DNA of 64,000 nucleotides, from the NCBI RefSeq assembly GCF_014172405.1, contig NZ_WNXC01000001.1, positions 1,426,001 to 1,490,000 on the forward strand, written 5' to 3'. This document shows positions 50,101 through 58,739 of the stretch, one piece after another (positions within the stretch are counted from its first letter, which is position 1; every line of letters begins with the position of its first letter). This DNA is from Pedobacter gandavensis. GTDB taxonomy: Bacteria; Bacteroidota; Bacteroidia; Sphingobacteriales; Sphingobacteriaceae. A model generated the notes under the pieces. The model was not told where the DNA came from and searched no databases. It worked only from the letters and a program-made list of their open reading frames with translations. Position numbers and translations under genes: made by a program.

Positions 50101-52161
50101 TTAATAGTCATACGTCAGGCTGAATCTATAGGAACGGCCGGGCATGGGGTAATTCGTGATCACGGCATAAGCCTGATTTAACAAGTTATTCACTTCCGCT
50201 GTAAGCCTCAATTTCCTTTTCTGAATTTGCATATTGTAGTGCATGGCCAGATCATGAGTATAAAAAGGTTGCACGTAATTCTTTGGGATATTGGCACTTT
50301 GATCGTAACGTTCGCCGGTGTATAGGAAGCTATAGTTCATTGCAAATTTCTTGTAGGAAGCGCCAGCCAGAAAGGTGCCGTTATGTAAAGGGACATAAGG
50401 GATCTGGTCTTTATAAGTCGTAGATTTTGGATCTGCATCGATGGCCTGCTGGTAAGTATAGCTTAGCCCTAAACTTAAATTAAGTGCTTGTGCTACTTCC
50501 CAGGCAGATTGGATGTTGACATCAATCCCTTTGATTTCTACTTTTCCTAAATTTCTCATGCTCCACATGGCTTGTGAGGTTCCGGGAACGGCCACAATCT
50601 TATCTTTCACCTGATTGAAATAGGCATCTGCCTGAATAGAGAATTGTGATAATGCGCGGTTTTCATAGCCTTTGATATAAGTGAATCCCAGGTCATATTG
50701 TTTGGTGTATTCTGGACGAAGTACCGTAAACTGGTAAAAAGTATAGTAAAGGTCATTGAAAGTTGGCATTCGGAAAATGCTTTTATAAAAGGATCGCACT
50801 CTGAATTCCTTTTGATCGAAAGGCTGCCAGGATACCATTACTGTTGGGGTAAGCTCATTTTTGCGACCTGCAGAAGGGCCAGATTTCACTTGATCACTTA
50901 CCAGCGTACTCAATACATTGGCCTGAATATCGAACCTATCGAAATGCAGTTGTGTGGCCAGCACATTCAACAAGGTATTTCTGGTTGGGTAAGCAAAGCG
51001 ATCCAGGTTTGCATCCATATGGTTCCGCTGATAGTCGGCAGACCAAACCAGATCCCAGTATTTATTGATTTTCAATTTATTCGCTAAAGAAAGATAGAAT
51101 TCCTGTTGATGGTAGGTATTGTTCAGAAAACCCGAGGTCGTTACAATATCCGGGTTCAGGTAGCGCATATAATCATTTGAATACTTCGCCGAAGCCAGCA
51201 GGCTGTATTTCCCGACCTTCTTTTCATAGGCTGATTGTGCAAAGAAATTACGGTTCCACATCCGCTGCGAAAAACGGAAAACATTGGCTACAATTGCGCC
51301 AGGTAATCCCTGATCGTCTTTATAACCATATAATTTCACGCTCCATTTACTACTGTCGGCCAACATCCCATTTAAGCCCAGCTCCAGGCGCATCGTTTCT
51401 ACATCACCATCGGTACGTACCGCTGTGGTATCATACACCCCATTGGTGATCCTGTATTTATAGCACCCGTTTGCCTTTTTTAATTCTGCACTTAGGGTAC
51501 TATAGGTATGCTCACCCAGTTTACTTTGCCATAGAACAGATGGATTCAACAAACCAAATGAGCCTGTTCTGAATGCTGCTTTTACCCGATTGCTCCTACC
51601 CGCTTCAAAATTTGGTTGTCTGGCTTTCAGATATAGAGAACTGGCGGAAGCAAAGCCTTTTGCCGATTGTAAAATACTACTTTTCTGCCCGTTATACAGT
51701 TCGATCTCTTCAATGTTATCTAATGAAAACTTCCCAAGGTCTACTTGTCCATTTTGTGCGTTCCCCAATTGTACCCCATCGTAAAATACCGCGGTATGGT
51801 TACTGCCCATACTGCGCACATTAATGGTTTTTAAACCGCCAATTCCACCATAATCTTTTAGCTGAACACCGGAGAAATAACGCACCGCATCAGCAACAGA
51901 AAGGCTGTTCAGCTTTTCAAGTTCGGCACCAGAAAGGATTTGTAAGGGTGTGGAGGAAGTTTGGCGTCTACTGAGTTTTATGGTTTTGATCTGTACTTCC
52001 TTTAATGCATTTATTTTTTCCAGGGAATCCTGTTTTGCTGGCTTAACCGGATGGATTTGGGCTTGCGAATTTAAAGGCACAGCTACCCCAACACCGATTA
52101 AGGTTAGTAAAGTAAAAAAACAAGCGTTGATGCCTGAAAAGGCAAATTTGTTTCTTCTCAT
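50101..52161 (-). CDS. btuB: BtuB-like TonB-dependent cobalamin receptor
   Basis: A 686-residue outer-membrane receptor with a signal peptide (to about residue 34), a TonB-box-like segment (LKEVQIKT), a plug domain (about 65-170: LQILSGAELEKLNSLSVADAVRY, INVRSMGSNHTAVFYDGV), and a 22-strand barrel ending with RSYRFSLTYDY (terminal aromatic). The length is close to E. coli BtuB plus an N-terminal extension. The cobalamin riboswitch upstream and BtuG-like neighbours downstream identify the ligand as a corrinoid. First gene of the operon. Confidence 0.9.
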   Translation of the reverse strand: MRRNKFAFSGINACFFTLLTLIGVGVAVPLNSQAQIHPVKPAKQDSLEKINALKEVQIKTIKLSRRQTSSTPLQILSGAELEKLNSLSVADAVRYFSGVQLKDYGGIGGLKTINVRSMGSNHTAVFYDGVQLGNAQNGQVDLGKFSLDNIEEIELYNGQKSSILQSAKGFASASSLYLKARQPNFEAGRSNRVKAAFRTGSFGLLNPSVLWQSKLGEHTYSTLSAELKKANGCYKYRITNGVYDTTAVRTDGDVETMRLELGLNGMLADSSKWSVKLYGYKDDQGLPGAIVANVFRFSQRMWNRNFFAQSAYEKKVGKYSLLASAKYSNDYMRYLNPDIVTTSGFLNNTYHQQEFYLSLANKLKINKYWDLVWSADYQRNHMDANLDRFAYPTRNTLLNVLATQLHFDRFDIQANVLSTLVSDQVKSGPSAGRKNELTPTVMVSWQPFDQKEFRVRSFYKSIFRMPTFNDLYYTFYQFTVLRPEYTKQYDLGFTYIKGYENRALSQFSIQADAYFNQVKDKIVAVPGTSQAMWSMRNLGKVEIKGIDVNIQSAWEVAQALNLSLGLSYTYQQAIDADPKSTTYKDQIPYVPLHNGTFLAGASYKKFAMNYSFLYTGERYDQSANIPKNYVQPFYTHDLAMHYNMQIQKRKLRLTAEVNNLLNQAYAVITNYPMPGRSYRFSLTYDY

Positions 52162-52168
52162 TTTTGTT

Positions 52169-52233
52169 GTGAGTTATTTACCCACAGCAAACAGTTAGAT
52201 CATGGAAATGAAATACAGTAAATAAGCACTCAC
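52169..52233 (-). promoter_or_regulatory. Candidate expression platform of the cobalamin riboswitch
   Basis: In the leader between aptamer and btuB, GTGAG and TTATTTAC (52169-52181) can pair with GTAAATAA and CTCAC (52218-52225, 52229-52233), a 13-bp helix with a 3-nt bulge. Its base lies about 8 nt from the start codon, so it could hide the translation start. Confidence 0.5.
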
Positions 52234-52273
52234 TCCAAGCTTCAATCCCCGAAAGCTATGAAATATTATACTT

Positions 52274-52434
52274 ATGGCAGGTCTTCTGACTTACTCCCGG
52301 TGATCCTGCCTTCCCATTTTTGTTAAAAAAGTGGCCTTGATTTGAATACCGTTATAGAGCTTACAGCTGCGGGACAGTTACGGATTCACACCGTATTCCC
52401 TTTTAATCCCGGTAAAGATTACCGGGAACCAAAA
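52274..52434 (-). ncRNA. Cobalamin riboswitch (AdoCbl/MeCbl class)
   Basis: Read on the minus strand, the region shows the standard order: a GC-rich 5' hairpin (52407-52427), AAGGGAATACGGTGTGAATCCG, ACTGTCCCGCAGCTGTAAGC, GGGAAGGC, and the B12 box AAGTCAGAAGACCTGCC (52276-52292). These match the conserved core of cobalamin riboswitches. It sits 113 nt upstream of the BtuB-like gene, just after a consensus promoter, and should turn the uptake operon off when cobalamin is abundant. Confidence 0.93.
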
Positions 52435-52440
52435 GCGTGG

Positions 52441-52471
52441 CAAATGTACTTAATTATCCCACAAGGACAAA
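52441..52471 (-). promoter_or_regulatory. Consensus Bacteroidota promoter of the cobalamin-uptake operon
   Basis: On the minus strand TTTG (52471-52468), 19 nt, TACATTTG (52448-52441): a full match to TTTG-N19-TAnnTTTG. Transcription would start at about 52434, right at the 5' end of the riboswitch. Confidence 0.85.
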
Positions 52472-52501
52472 CTTTAGTCATTGATATAAAATTTGATGGC
52501 T

Positions 52502-53389
52502 TTAACCTTCCAGGAGCAAACTCCTTTTTATCTCTTCCAGTTTCGCCATTTCCTCCTCTCCTAACACCGGAAACTTCAGGTTCATCCCTTTTAAATGATG
52601 TTCTAAAATCTGACTAATCAACAACCTTGCGTACCATTTCTTATCCGCAGGGATGATATACCATGGTGCTTGTGCTGTAGAAGTCTCATTGATGGCCTGT
52701 TCATAGGCCTCCATGTAATCTTTCCAGCGCTCTCGCTCTGTGATATCCGAGGAGGAGAACTTCCAGTTCTTAACAGGATCCTCTATTCTTTCTAAAAACC
52801 TGGCTTTCTGCTCCTCTTTAGAAACATTCAGGAAGAACTTGATGACTACAGTTCCATTGTCTGAGATGTGTTTTTCGAAATTCCGAATGCTTTCATATCT
52901 CCTTTTCCAGAACTTATCATCAATTTTCTTTACCGTATCATATCCTGGAATTTTCTCATTCAACACATATTCCGGATGAACTTTACAAACGAGTACATTC
53001 TCATAATGAGATCTGTTGTGAATCCCAATACGTCCTCTTTCTGGTAGCGCTTTATAATGACGCCAGAGAAAATCGTGGTCATATTCTTCAGAAGTTGGCG
53101 TTTTAAAGGTATACACCTGACAACCCTGGGGATTTAATCCGGACATCACATGTGCAATCGCACTGTCCTTTCCAGCGGCGTCCATTGCCTGAAACAAAAT
53201 GAGAACCGAGTGTGAATCCGCAGCGTAAAGTGTTTCCTGCAACTTATCTAAGGCCTCTTTAACCAGATCCAGTGCTGCCTTACCAGCTTCTTTTTCCAGG
53301 TCCCCATTATAGCTGGTATCCTGATCTTTTAGTACAAATTTCTTTCCTGGGCTAACCCGGGAATTTTCTATTTCCTTATTCATTGGCAT
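52502..53389 (-). CDS. ppk2: Polyphosphate kinase 2 family protein
   Basis: The 295-residue protein has Walker A as FQAMDAAGKDS (67-76 region), the PPK2 segment HYKALPERGRIGIHNRSHYENVLV with Walker B-like and lid arginine residues, and WYIIPADKKWYARLLISQIL near the C-terminus. Single-domain PPK2 enzymes phosphorylate nucleotides (AMP, ADP or GDP) with polyphosphate. It is cytoplasmic. Its stop is 30 nt from the btuB promoter, and it is divergent from the EPS operon at 53648. Confidence 0.93.
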   Translation of the reverse strand: MPMNKEIENSRVSPGKKFVLKDQDTSYNGDLEKEAGKAALDLVKEALDKLQETLYAADSHSVLILFQAMDAAGKDSAIAHVMSGLNPQGCQVYTFKTPTSEEYDHDFLWRHYKALPERGRIGIHNRSHYENVLVCKVHPEYVLNEKIPGYDTVKKIDDKFWKRRYESIRNFEKHISDNGTVVIKFFLNVSKEEQKARFLERIEDPVKNWKFSSSDITERERWKDYMEAYEQAINETSTAQAPWYIIPADKKWYARLLISQILEHHLKGMNLKFPVLGEEEMAKLEEIKRSLLLEG

Positions 53390-53647
53390 TTTGGTTCTTT
53401 ACATTGGTAGAACGTTATTCCGAATATAATGTTTAAAATAAATGATTGTAAAAACATATCTATATTCTAGCACTAAATCGACTAAATTATCCTTCTATTT
53501 TCTCAATAATGTAAACTAATAGTGTGCACTTTTACAATGTGAATTACAACTTGCCCAGCTACTCATTTTATGGGGTATTATTTATCTAACTTTATTCTAA
53601 GAATTCCAGGGAATATCAATTAGTTAAATCATTTAACCTCCACCAAA

Positions 53648-54400
53648 ATGAAAAATTTAACCTTTGCTTTATTCGTTTCGCTGATTTTACTAGGCTGTGC
53701 GCCACAAAGAAATCTAGTATACTTCAGCAACCTTACCAATGTTTCCAGTGATCAAATTCCAAAGGCTGCGGACTTAAAGCTCCAGAAGAACGACCAGTTG
53801 AGTATTTCCTTAACTAGTTTAAACCCAGAATACAACGTCCTGTTTGCCAGTGCAAATGCGACCAACAGTAATAATCCCATCAATAGTAAGGGTGGTTTCA
53901 GGATCAACAGTGCAGGAAACATTGCTTTACCACTAGTGGGCGAGGTAAAAGTGGAAGGACTAAGTTTGGAAGAAGCTCAAGGCGTAATTACCAAGGCCTT
54001 AAAAAAACAAATCAAGGATCCTTTTGTAGATTTACAGCTGGTCAACTTCAAAATCACTGTTATTGGAGAGGTGAATCATCCAGCCTCATTAAATGTACCT
54101 GGAGAAGAAATCAACTTATTGGAAGCCTTAGGTATGGCCGGAGACATGACTGTTTTTGGTAGAAGGGAAAACGTGTTGGTGATTCGGGAAGAAGATGGCA
54201 TACGTAACATGACCCGACTAAATCTCAATGACAAGAACGTTTACAACTCTCCATACTTCCATTTAAAACAGAATGACATCGTGTATGTAGAGCCTGATAA
54301 ATCTAAGGAAAAACAGGTCAATCCCAACAACCACCTGATTCCAATCATATCTACGCTTGTTTCCGCAGCAGCTGTAGTATTAACTATAGTGCTGAGATAA
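53648..54400 (+). CDS. wza: Wza-like polysaccharide export lipoprotein
   Basis: 250 residues. The lipoprotein signal ends LILLGC (Cys 17). The mature protein has a polysaccharide export domain (about 45-125: LQKNDQLSISLTSLNPEYNVLF, FRINSAGNIALPLVGEVKVEGLSLEEAQGVI) and a SLBB-like part (ITVIGEVNHPASLNVPGEEINLLEALGMAGDM, about 135-170). A C-terminal hydrophobic helix (about 228-248) may span the outer membrane. It forms the outer-membrane EPS channel with Wzc. First gene of the second EPS operon, 25 nt before Wzc. Confidence 0.92.
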   Translation: MKNLTFALFVSLILLGCAPQRNLVYFSNLTNVSSDQIPKAADLKLQKNDQLSISLTSLNPEYNVLFASANATNSNNPINSKGGFRINSAGNIALPLVGEVKVEGLSLEEAQGVITKALKKQIKDPFVDLQLVNFKITVIGEVNHPASLNVPGEEINLLEALGMAGDMTVFGRRENVLVIREEDGIRNMTRLNLNDKNVYNSPYFHLKQNDIVYVEPDKSKEKQVNPNNHLIPIISTLVSAAAVVLTIVLR

Positions 54401-54425
54401 TCTGTTCTATTTTAATTCAGAAAAC

Positions 54426-56738
54426 ATGAACTCATCTTTTTATCAAAAAGCGCCTTCCAACCTGGGAGACCTGCGAGAAAACATACAGAAGTATACAAAA
54501 TATTGGTATGTTTTTATACTAACATTTGCGCTATGTATACTTGGTGCCTTTATTTACTTGCAAACGATCAATCCCAGGTACAAAGTAAGCAGTACTTTAT
54601 TGGTTCAGGACGATCAAAAAGGACAAGGAGAAGTTAAAGAAAGTGCCTTTAGTGACCTCAACATGTTCCGCAGCGATCGGAAAGCGGACAATGAGATGGA
54701 AGTACTACGTTCCAGAGATCTGATTTATAAAACACTAAAAGACCTGTCTTTAGAAACCGGATACTTTGTTAAGGGCAGCTTAAAGGACGAAGAGTTATAC
54801 GGAAAAAATTTACCTATAAAAGTGACGCTCTTAAGTGTCAATGCCAGTGGCTACTTAAAGCGTCCGGAGGTAAGTGCCTATAATGACCATCAGTATGTTT
54901 TGAAAGATAAAGACCAAAAATGGATACTACCATACGACAAAACGGTACAGAAACCGGGTTATCAAATCATCGTGAGCAAAGGTCCGGCATTTCAAAATTT
55001 TACCGATCCGGTTGAACTCAAATTCAAAAACCTACAGCGCATGGCTGAATCCTATAGCTTAACAGGATTGGTGGTGTTACCAGTGGTTAAAGACGCCAAT
55101 ACGATCGTGATTAGTCTGACAGATAACGTCCCGCAAAGAGGTTTGGATATCCTAAATGTACTGATCAAAAAATACAATGAAGAAGATGTCCTCAGGAAAA
55201 ATCTAATTGCCGTAAACACCATCAACTTTATTGATAAAAGATTACATGCATTAAATAAAGATTTGACCGGTGTAGAGCATGATGTAGAAAACTACAAACA
55301 GGACAATATGGTAACTGATGTCAATACAGATGCACAAATGAATGTGGCTAAATCTGGTGAATATGGCCAAATGTTGTCTAACACAAATTCACAACTTAAT
55401 GTGGTGTCTTCCCTGGAAAAATACCTTCAAAATAGCAGTTTAAACGTTGTACCCAGTGCATTGAACATCAACAATGCGACCTTAGCCGACTTAACGGCAA
55501 AGTATAATGCCACCCAGCAGGAAAGGGCTAAAATGTTGCGGACTTCTGAAGAAAGTAACCCATTGGTTCAAAATCTGACGGCTCAGTTGGTCAGCTTAAA
55601 ATCAAATATCCAGGAGAACCTTCAGAACATCAAAAAAGGCTTGCAAATAGAAAGAAATAGTCAGCAGGCCATGAGTTCCAGGTTTAATTCTAAGGTAAGG
55701 TCGGTACCGGCTGTAGAGCGTGGATTATTGGAAAGAACCAGAGAGCAGAGTGTGAAATCAGGATTATACCGTTACCTGCTTCAAAAAAGAGAAGAGACCA
55801 CCCTTTCCTTATCAGCTACTGTCCCAACCTCACAAACGATAGATAAACCGGCTTACAACAGCGTACCAGTTTCGCCAAAAACAGAATTGATTTACCTTTG
55901 TGCGAGCTTTGCAGGCTTACTAATCCCAGGTGCATTCATCTATGGAAGATCATTGTTAAACAATAAAATCCGGGATATAAAAGACATTGAGTTACTAACT
56001 GGTGTACCAGTTCTTGGGGTACTCAACCATGTGAACAAGAATGAGGCGGCGCTCATTGACCACAACAGCAGGTCTACCATTACTGAACTGTTCCGGTACA
56101 TCCGAAGCAACCTTAATTTCATGAACAATGGTTTGCCTGATCAGGTCATGTTGGTTACTTCCTGCATGAAATCTGAGGGAAAAACATTCTTCTCTGTCAA
56201 TCTTGGGCTCACTTTAGCTTCCGTAAATAAACGGGTGGTATTATTGGAATTCGACATGCGGGAACCGCAATTACTTCAAAGACTTCATTTAGATTCCAAA
56301 ATTGGCATTACCGATTACCTGCTGAATCCTGATGTGACCATCGATGAGCTCCTGTCGAATTCAAGAAAATACCATGACTTAATTGTGGTGGATTGCGGGC
56401 CCATTACCACAAATCCTTCGGAGTTGATGATGCATCCAAAAATTGGAAAACTGATCGAGGAATTGAAAAGAAGGTTTGATTATGTGATCATTGATACCGC
56501 TCCTGTTGGCCAGGTTGCAGATGCTTTTAGTCTCTCTGCCTATACTGACCTGAGCATTTACCTGATCCGCTATAATTACACGGATAAATTACAATTGAAT
56601 ATACTAAAAGATATTTTGTATTATAAAAAACTGACAAACCCTATGGTCGTGTTTAATGATGCAAAAGTGGAGCCCAGTAACACCTATGGCTATGGCGGTT
56701 TTGGCTATGGCTACGGTTTTGAGGTCTCCAAAAACTAA
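54426..56738 (+). CDS. wzc: Wzc-type bacterial tyrosine kinase (EPS co-polymerase)
   Basis: 770 residues. A Wzz domain with a membrane helix (about 30-50), a coiled-coil periplasmic part, a second helix (about 490-510), then a BY-kinase domain: VTSCMKSEGKTFFSVN (Walker A, about 577-592), VVLLEFDMREP (Walker A', about 603-613) and YVIIDTAPVGQVADAF (Walker B, about 684-699). The tail NTYGYGGFGYGYGF holds a tyrosine cluster for autophosphorylation. It controls EPS length and export with Wza. In contrast to the Wzc-like protein at 25184-27340 it keeps the kinase features. Confidence 0.93.
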   Translation: MNSSFYQKAPSNLGDLRENIQKYTKYWYVFILTFALCILGAFIYLQTINPRYKVSSTLLVQDDQKGQGEVKESAFSDLNMFRSDRKADNEMEVLRSRDLIYKTLKDLSLETGYFVKGSLKDEELYGKNLPIKVTLLSVNASGYLKRPEVSAYNDHQYVLKDKDQKWILPYDKTVQKPGYQIIVSKGPAFQNFTDPVELKFKNLQRMAESYSLTGLVVLPVVKDANTIVISLTDNVPQRGLDILNVLIKKYNEEDVLRKNLIAVNTINFIDKRLHALNKDLTGVEHDVENYKQDNMVTDVNTDAQMNVAKSGEYGQMLSNTNSQLNVVSSLEKYLQNSSLNVVPSALNINNATLADLTAKYNATQQERAKMLRTSEESNPLVQNLTAQLVSLKSNIQENLQNIKKGLQIERNSQQAMSSRFNSKVRSVPAVERGLLERTREQSVKSGLYRYLLQKREETTLSLSATVPTSQTIDKPAYNSVPVSPKTELIYLCASFAGLLIPGAFIYGRSLLNNKIRDIKDIELLTGVPVLGVLNHVNKNEAALIDHNSRSTITELFRYIRSNLNFMNNGLPDQVMLVTSCMKSEGKTFFSVNLGLTLASVNKRVVLLEFDMREPQLLQRLHLDSKIGITDYLLNPDVTIDELLSNSRKYHDLIVVDCGPITTNPSELMMHPKIGKLIEELKRRFDYVIIDTAPVGQVADAFSLSAYTDLSIYLIRYNYTDKLQLNILKDILYYKKLTNPMVVFNDAKVEPSNTYGYGGFGYGYGFEVSKN

Positions 56739-56853
56739 CAAAATCACCCCTCATTTAAGTATTGCCTTCCCCCTATCATGTAAGTGATGTAGCGAAGCTC
56801 TGTCCTTTTTAAAAAAGTATTATGAAAGTCTTTACAATCTTAAAATTCTCGAT

Positions 56854-57387
56854 ATGGAAAATCAATTCGGCTCCAGAAGCACCTGGAGCAGGCACTGGCT
56901 TGTAATTTACACCCGCCCAAGGTGGGAGAAAAAAGTAGACAAATTGCTAAAGTTGCAGGACATCAGGTCCTATTGCCCAGTTCGCAGCGTAACCAGTCAA
57001 TGGGCGGACCGAAAGAAAATTGTAGACCTGCCCCTCTTTAGCGGTTATGTATTTGTATGGGTAAATGAGCGCGAAGAATATAAGGTACGACAAACGCTAG
57101 GGGTATTAAACTTCATTTATTACATGGGGAAACCTGCAGTCATCAGAGATAACGTAATCGAGAAAATTGAAGAACTGATGAGTAAAAATGTGGAATGTGA
57201 AGTTGTTGACTCCCAGGAAATCCATCTTGGTGACCGCATTCGAATCAAACAGGGGATCTTTTACAACCAGGAAGGAACCGTCATCAAGGTACAGGGCAAA
57301 CATGTTTTAATGTTGCTCGATCATTTAAACTGTGCAGTTGTGAGCAGTATCCCCATTACTGATGTGATGTTGAATACCGCTATATAA
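56854..57387 (+). CDS. UpxY-like NusG-family transcription antiterminator
   Basis: The 177-residue protein has a NusG N-terminal domain (about 12-110: HWLVIYTRPRWEKKVDKLL, YCPVRSVTSQWADRKKI, PLFSGYVFVWVN) and a KOW domain (about 123-155: GDRIRIKQGIFYNQEGTVI). UpxY proteins allow full transcription of capsule/EPS operons in Bacteroides by acting at the leader. Here the gene is third in the operon rather than first. A perfect hairpin lies right after it. Confidence 0.87.
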   Translation: MENQFGSRSTWSRHWLVIYTRPRWEKKVDKLLKLQDIRSYCPVRSVTSQWADRKKIVDLPLFSGYVFVWVNEREEYKVRQTLGVLNFIYYMGKPAVIRDNVIEKIEELMSKNVECEVVDSQEIHLGDRIRIKQGIFYNQEGTVIKVQGKHVLMLLDHLNCAVVSSIPITDVMLNTAI

Positions 57388-57391
57388 TAGA

Positions 57392-57417
57392 GTTCCGGCT
57401 CTCTCCTGAGCCGGAAC
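57392..57417 (+). other. Perfect 10-bp hairpin between the UpxY-like and DegT genes
   Basis: Arms 57392-57401 and 57408-57417 pair perfectly around a 6-nt loop, starting 5 nt after the UpxY-like stop. A T-run occurs only about 20 nt later (57436-57443), so it may be an attenuator, a pause site for the UpxY protein, or a processing hairpin. Confidence 0.55.
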
Positions 57418-57529
57418 ATTCCAAGAATACCATCCCTTTTTTTTCTTCTGAATTTCCGACAGCCATTGATCTCCCTAATCGATGGCAGCTGTCTTATGCA
57501 ATAAAAAATTCACCTTTAAAATTAAGCAC

Positions 57530-58717
57530 ATGATTCCTGTAACCAAACCCTTTCTTCCAAAGGAAGATGAATTTAAAGAATACCTTGACAGCATTTGGGA
57601 ACGTCAATGGCTGACCAACAATGGGCCTTTACTGAATGACCTGGAACTCAAGTTAAAGCAATACCTGAATGTAAATCACATGCTATATGTCTGTAATGGT
57701 ACTTTTGCCTTACAACTGGCCATTAAAGCATTAAACCTGACTGGTGAAATTATTACCACGCCCTTTTCTTATGTGGCCACCACCAGTAGTATTGTTTGGG
57801 AAGGCTGTAAACCTGTCTACGTTGATATCGATAGCGAGACATTTAACATAGATCCAACCAAAATAGAGGCCGCGATTACACCAAATACTTCGGCTATTCT
57901 GGCAACCCATGTTTACGGGAATCCATGCGACATTGATGCCATCCAGGCGATTGCTGATAAACACGGCTTAAAAGTCATTTATGATGCGGCGCATTGTTTT
58001 GGTACGCAGTATAAAAACAAGTCTGTTTTTGATTATGGCGACATCAGCACCACGAGTTTCCATGCTACAAAATTGTTCCATACCATTGAAGGGGGTGCTG
58101 TTTTTACCCGCGATCCGGATCTGTTAAAGAAAATGCAATACATTCGGAATTTTGGTCACAGCACACCTGATAGTTTCGCCGGACTAGGTGTAAATGGTAA
58201 GAACTGCGAATTCCATGCAGCCATGGGCTTGTGTAATTTAAAATATGTAGATGAGATCCTGAAAAGGAGAAAGCTCCTATCCCTTCATTACTACGAGCGC
58301 TTAGGTAAGATTAAAGGTAGTTTTCCAAAGCTAAATAAAGACCAGGATTACAATTATGCTTATTTCCCTGTCCTGTTTGAAACGGAGGAATTAAGAAAGC
58401 GTTGCACGGAAAAACTAGAATTGTCACAAGTGTTTTGCAGAAGATACTTTTCTCCATCACTATCTACCCTACCCTATGTTGATCCGGTGGCCATGCCTGT
58501 TTGTGAAGACATTGCCAACAGAATTGTTTGTTTGCCACTTTATCACACTTTAACACTTCCAGACCTGGACATGATTTGCCGTGTCATTTTAAGAACGCAG
58601 AATTATGCAGATGTTTCTCCTGTTGCCACAGATAATTTTGGGATCCTCGTCACGGATAAAATCGCTACAGAAATTAACGATTTAAATGCTATAAACAAGC
58701 CTAACACACCCATGTAA
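57530..58717 (+). CDS. DegT/DnrJ/EryC1-family aminotransferase (first copy)
   Basis: Starting at the ATG at 57530 (MIPVTKPFLPKEDEF, the usual family start) the protein has 395 residues. It shows TNNGPLLNDLELKLKQYL, GTFALQLAIKAL, the PLP Lys in SFHATKLFHTIEGG (about residue 180), and RNFGHSTPDSFAGLGVNGKNCEFHAAMG. Such enzymes transfer amino groups to 3-keto or 4-keto sugar nucleotides, using PLP. Upstream ATG at 57482 is possible but adds an unlike N-terminus. Followed by a second DegT gene after 22 nt. Confidence 0.88.
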   Translation: MIPVTKPFLPKEDEFKEYLDSIWERQWLTNNGPLLNDLELKLKQYLNVNHMLYVCNGTFALQLAIKALNLTGEIITTPFSYVATTSSIVWEGCKPVYVDIDSETFNIDPTKIEAAITPNTSAILATHVYGNPCDIDAIQAIADKHGLKVIYDAAHCFGTQYKNKSVFDYGDISTTSFHATKLFHTIEGGAVFTRDPDLLKKMQYIRNFGHSTPDSFAGLGVNGKNCEFHAAMGLCNLKYVDEILKRRKLLSLHYYERLGKIKGSFPKLNKDQDYNYAYFPVLFETEELRKRCTEKLELSQVFCRRYFSPSLSTLPYVDPVAMPVCEDIANRIVCLPLYHTLTLPDLDMICRVILRTQNYADVSPVATDNFGILVTDKIATEINDLNAINKPNTPM

Positions 58718-58739
58718 TCAACCTTTAAAACAAACCATC

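Noticed and set aside
52342..52617. Open frame on the + strand across the riboswitch region and the end of ppk2
   Set aside because: It runs antisense through the cobalamin aptamer, promoter and ppk2 end; its residues show no protein-like pattern.
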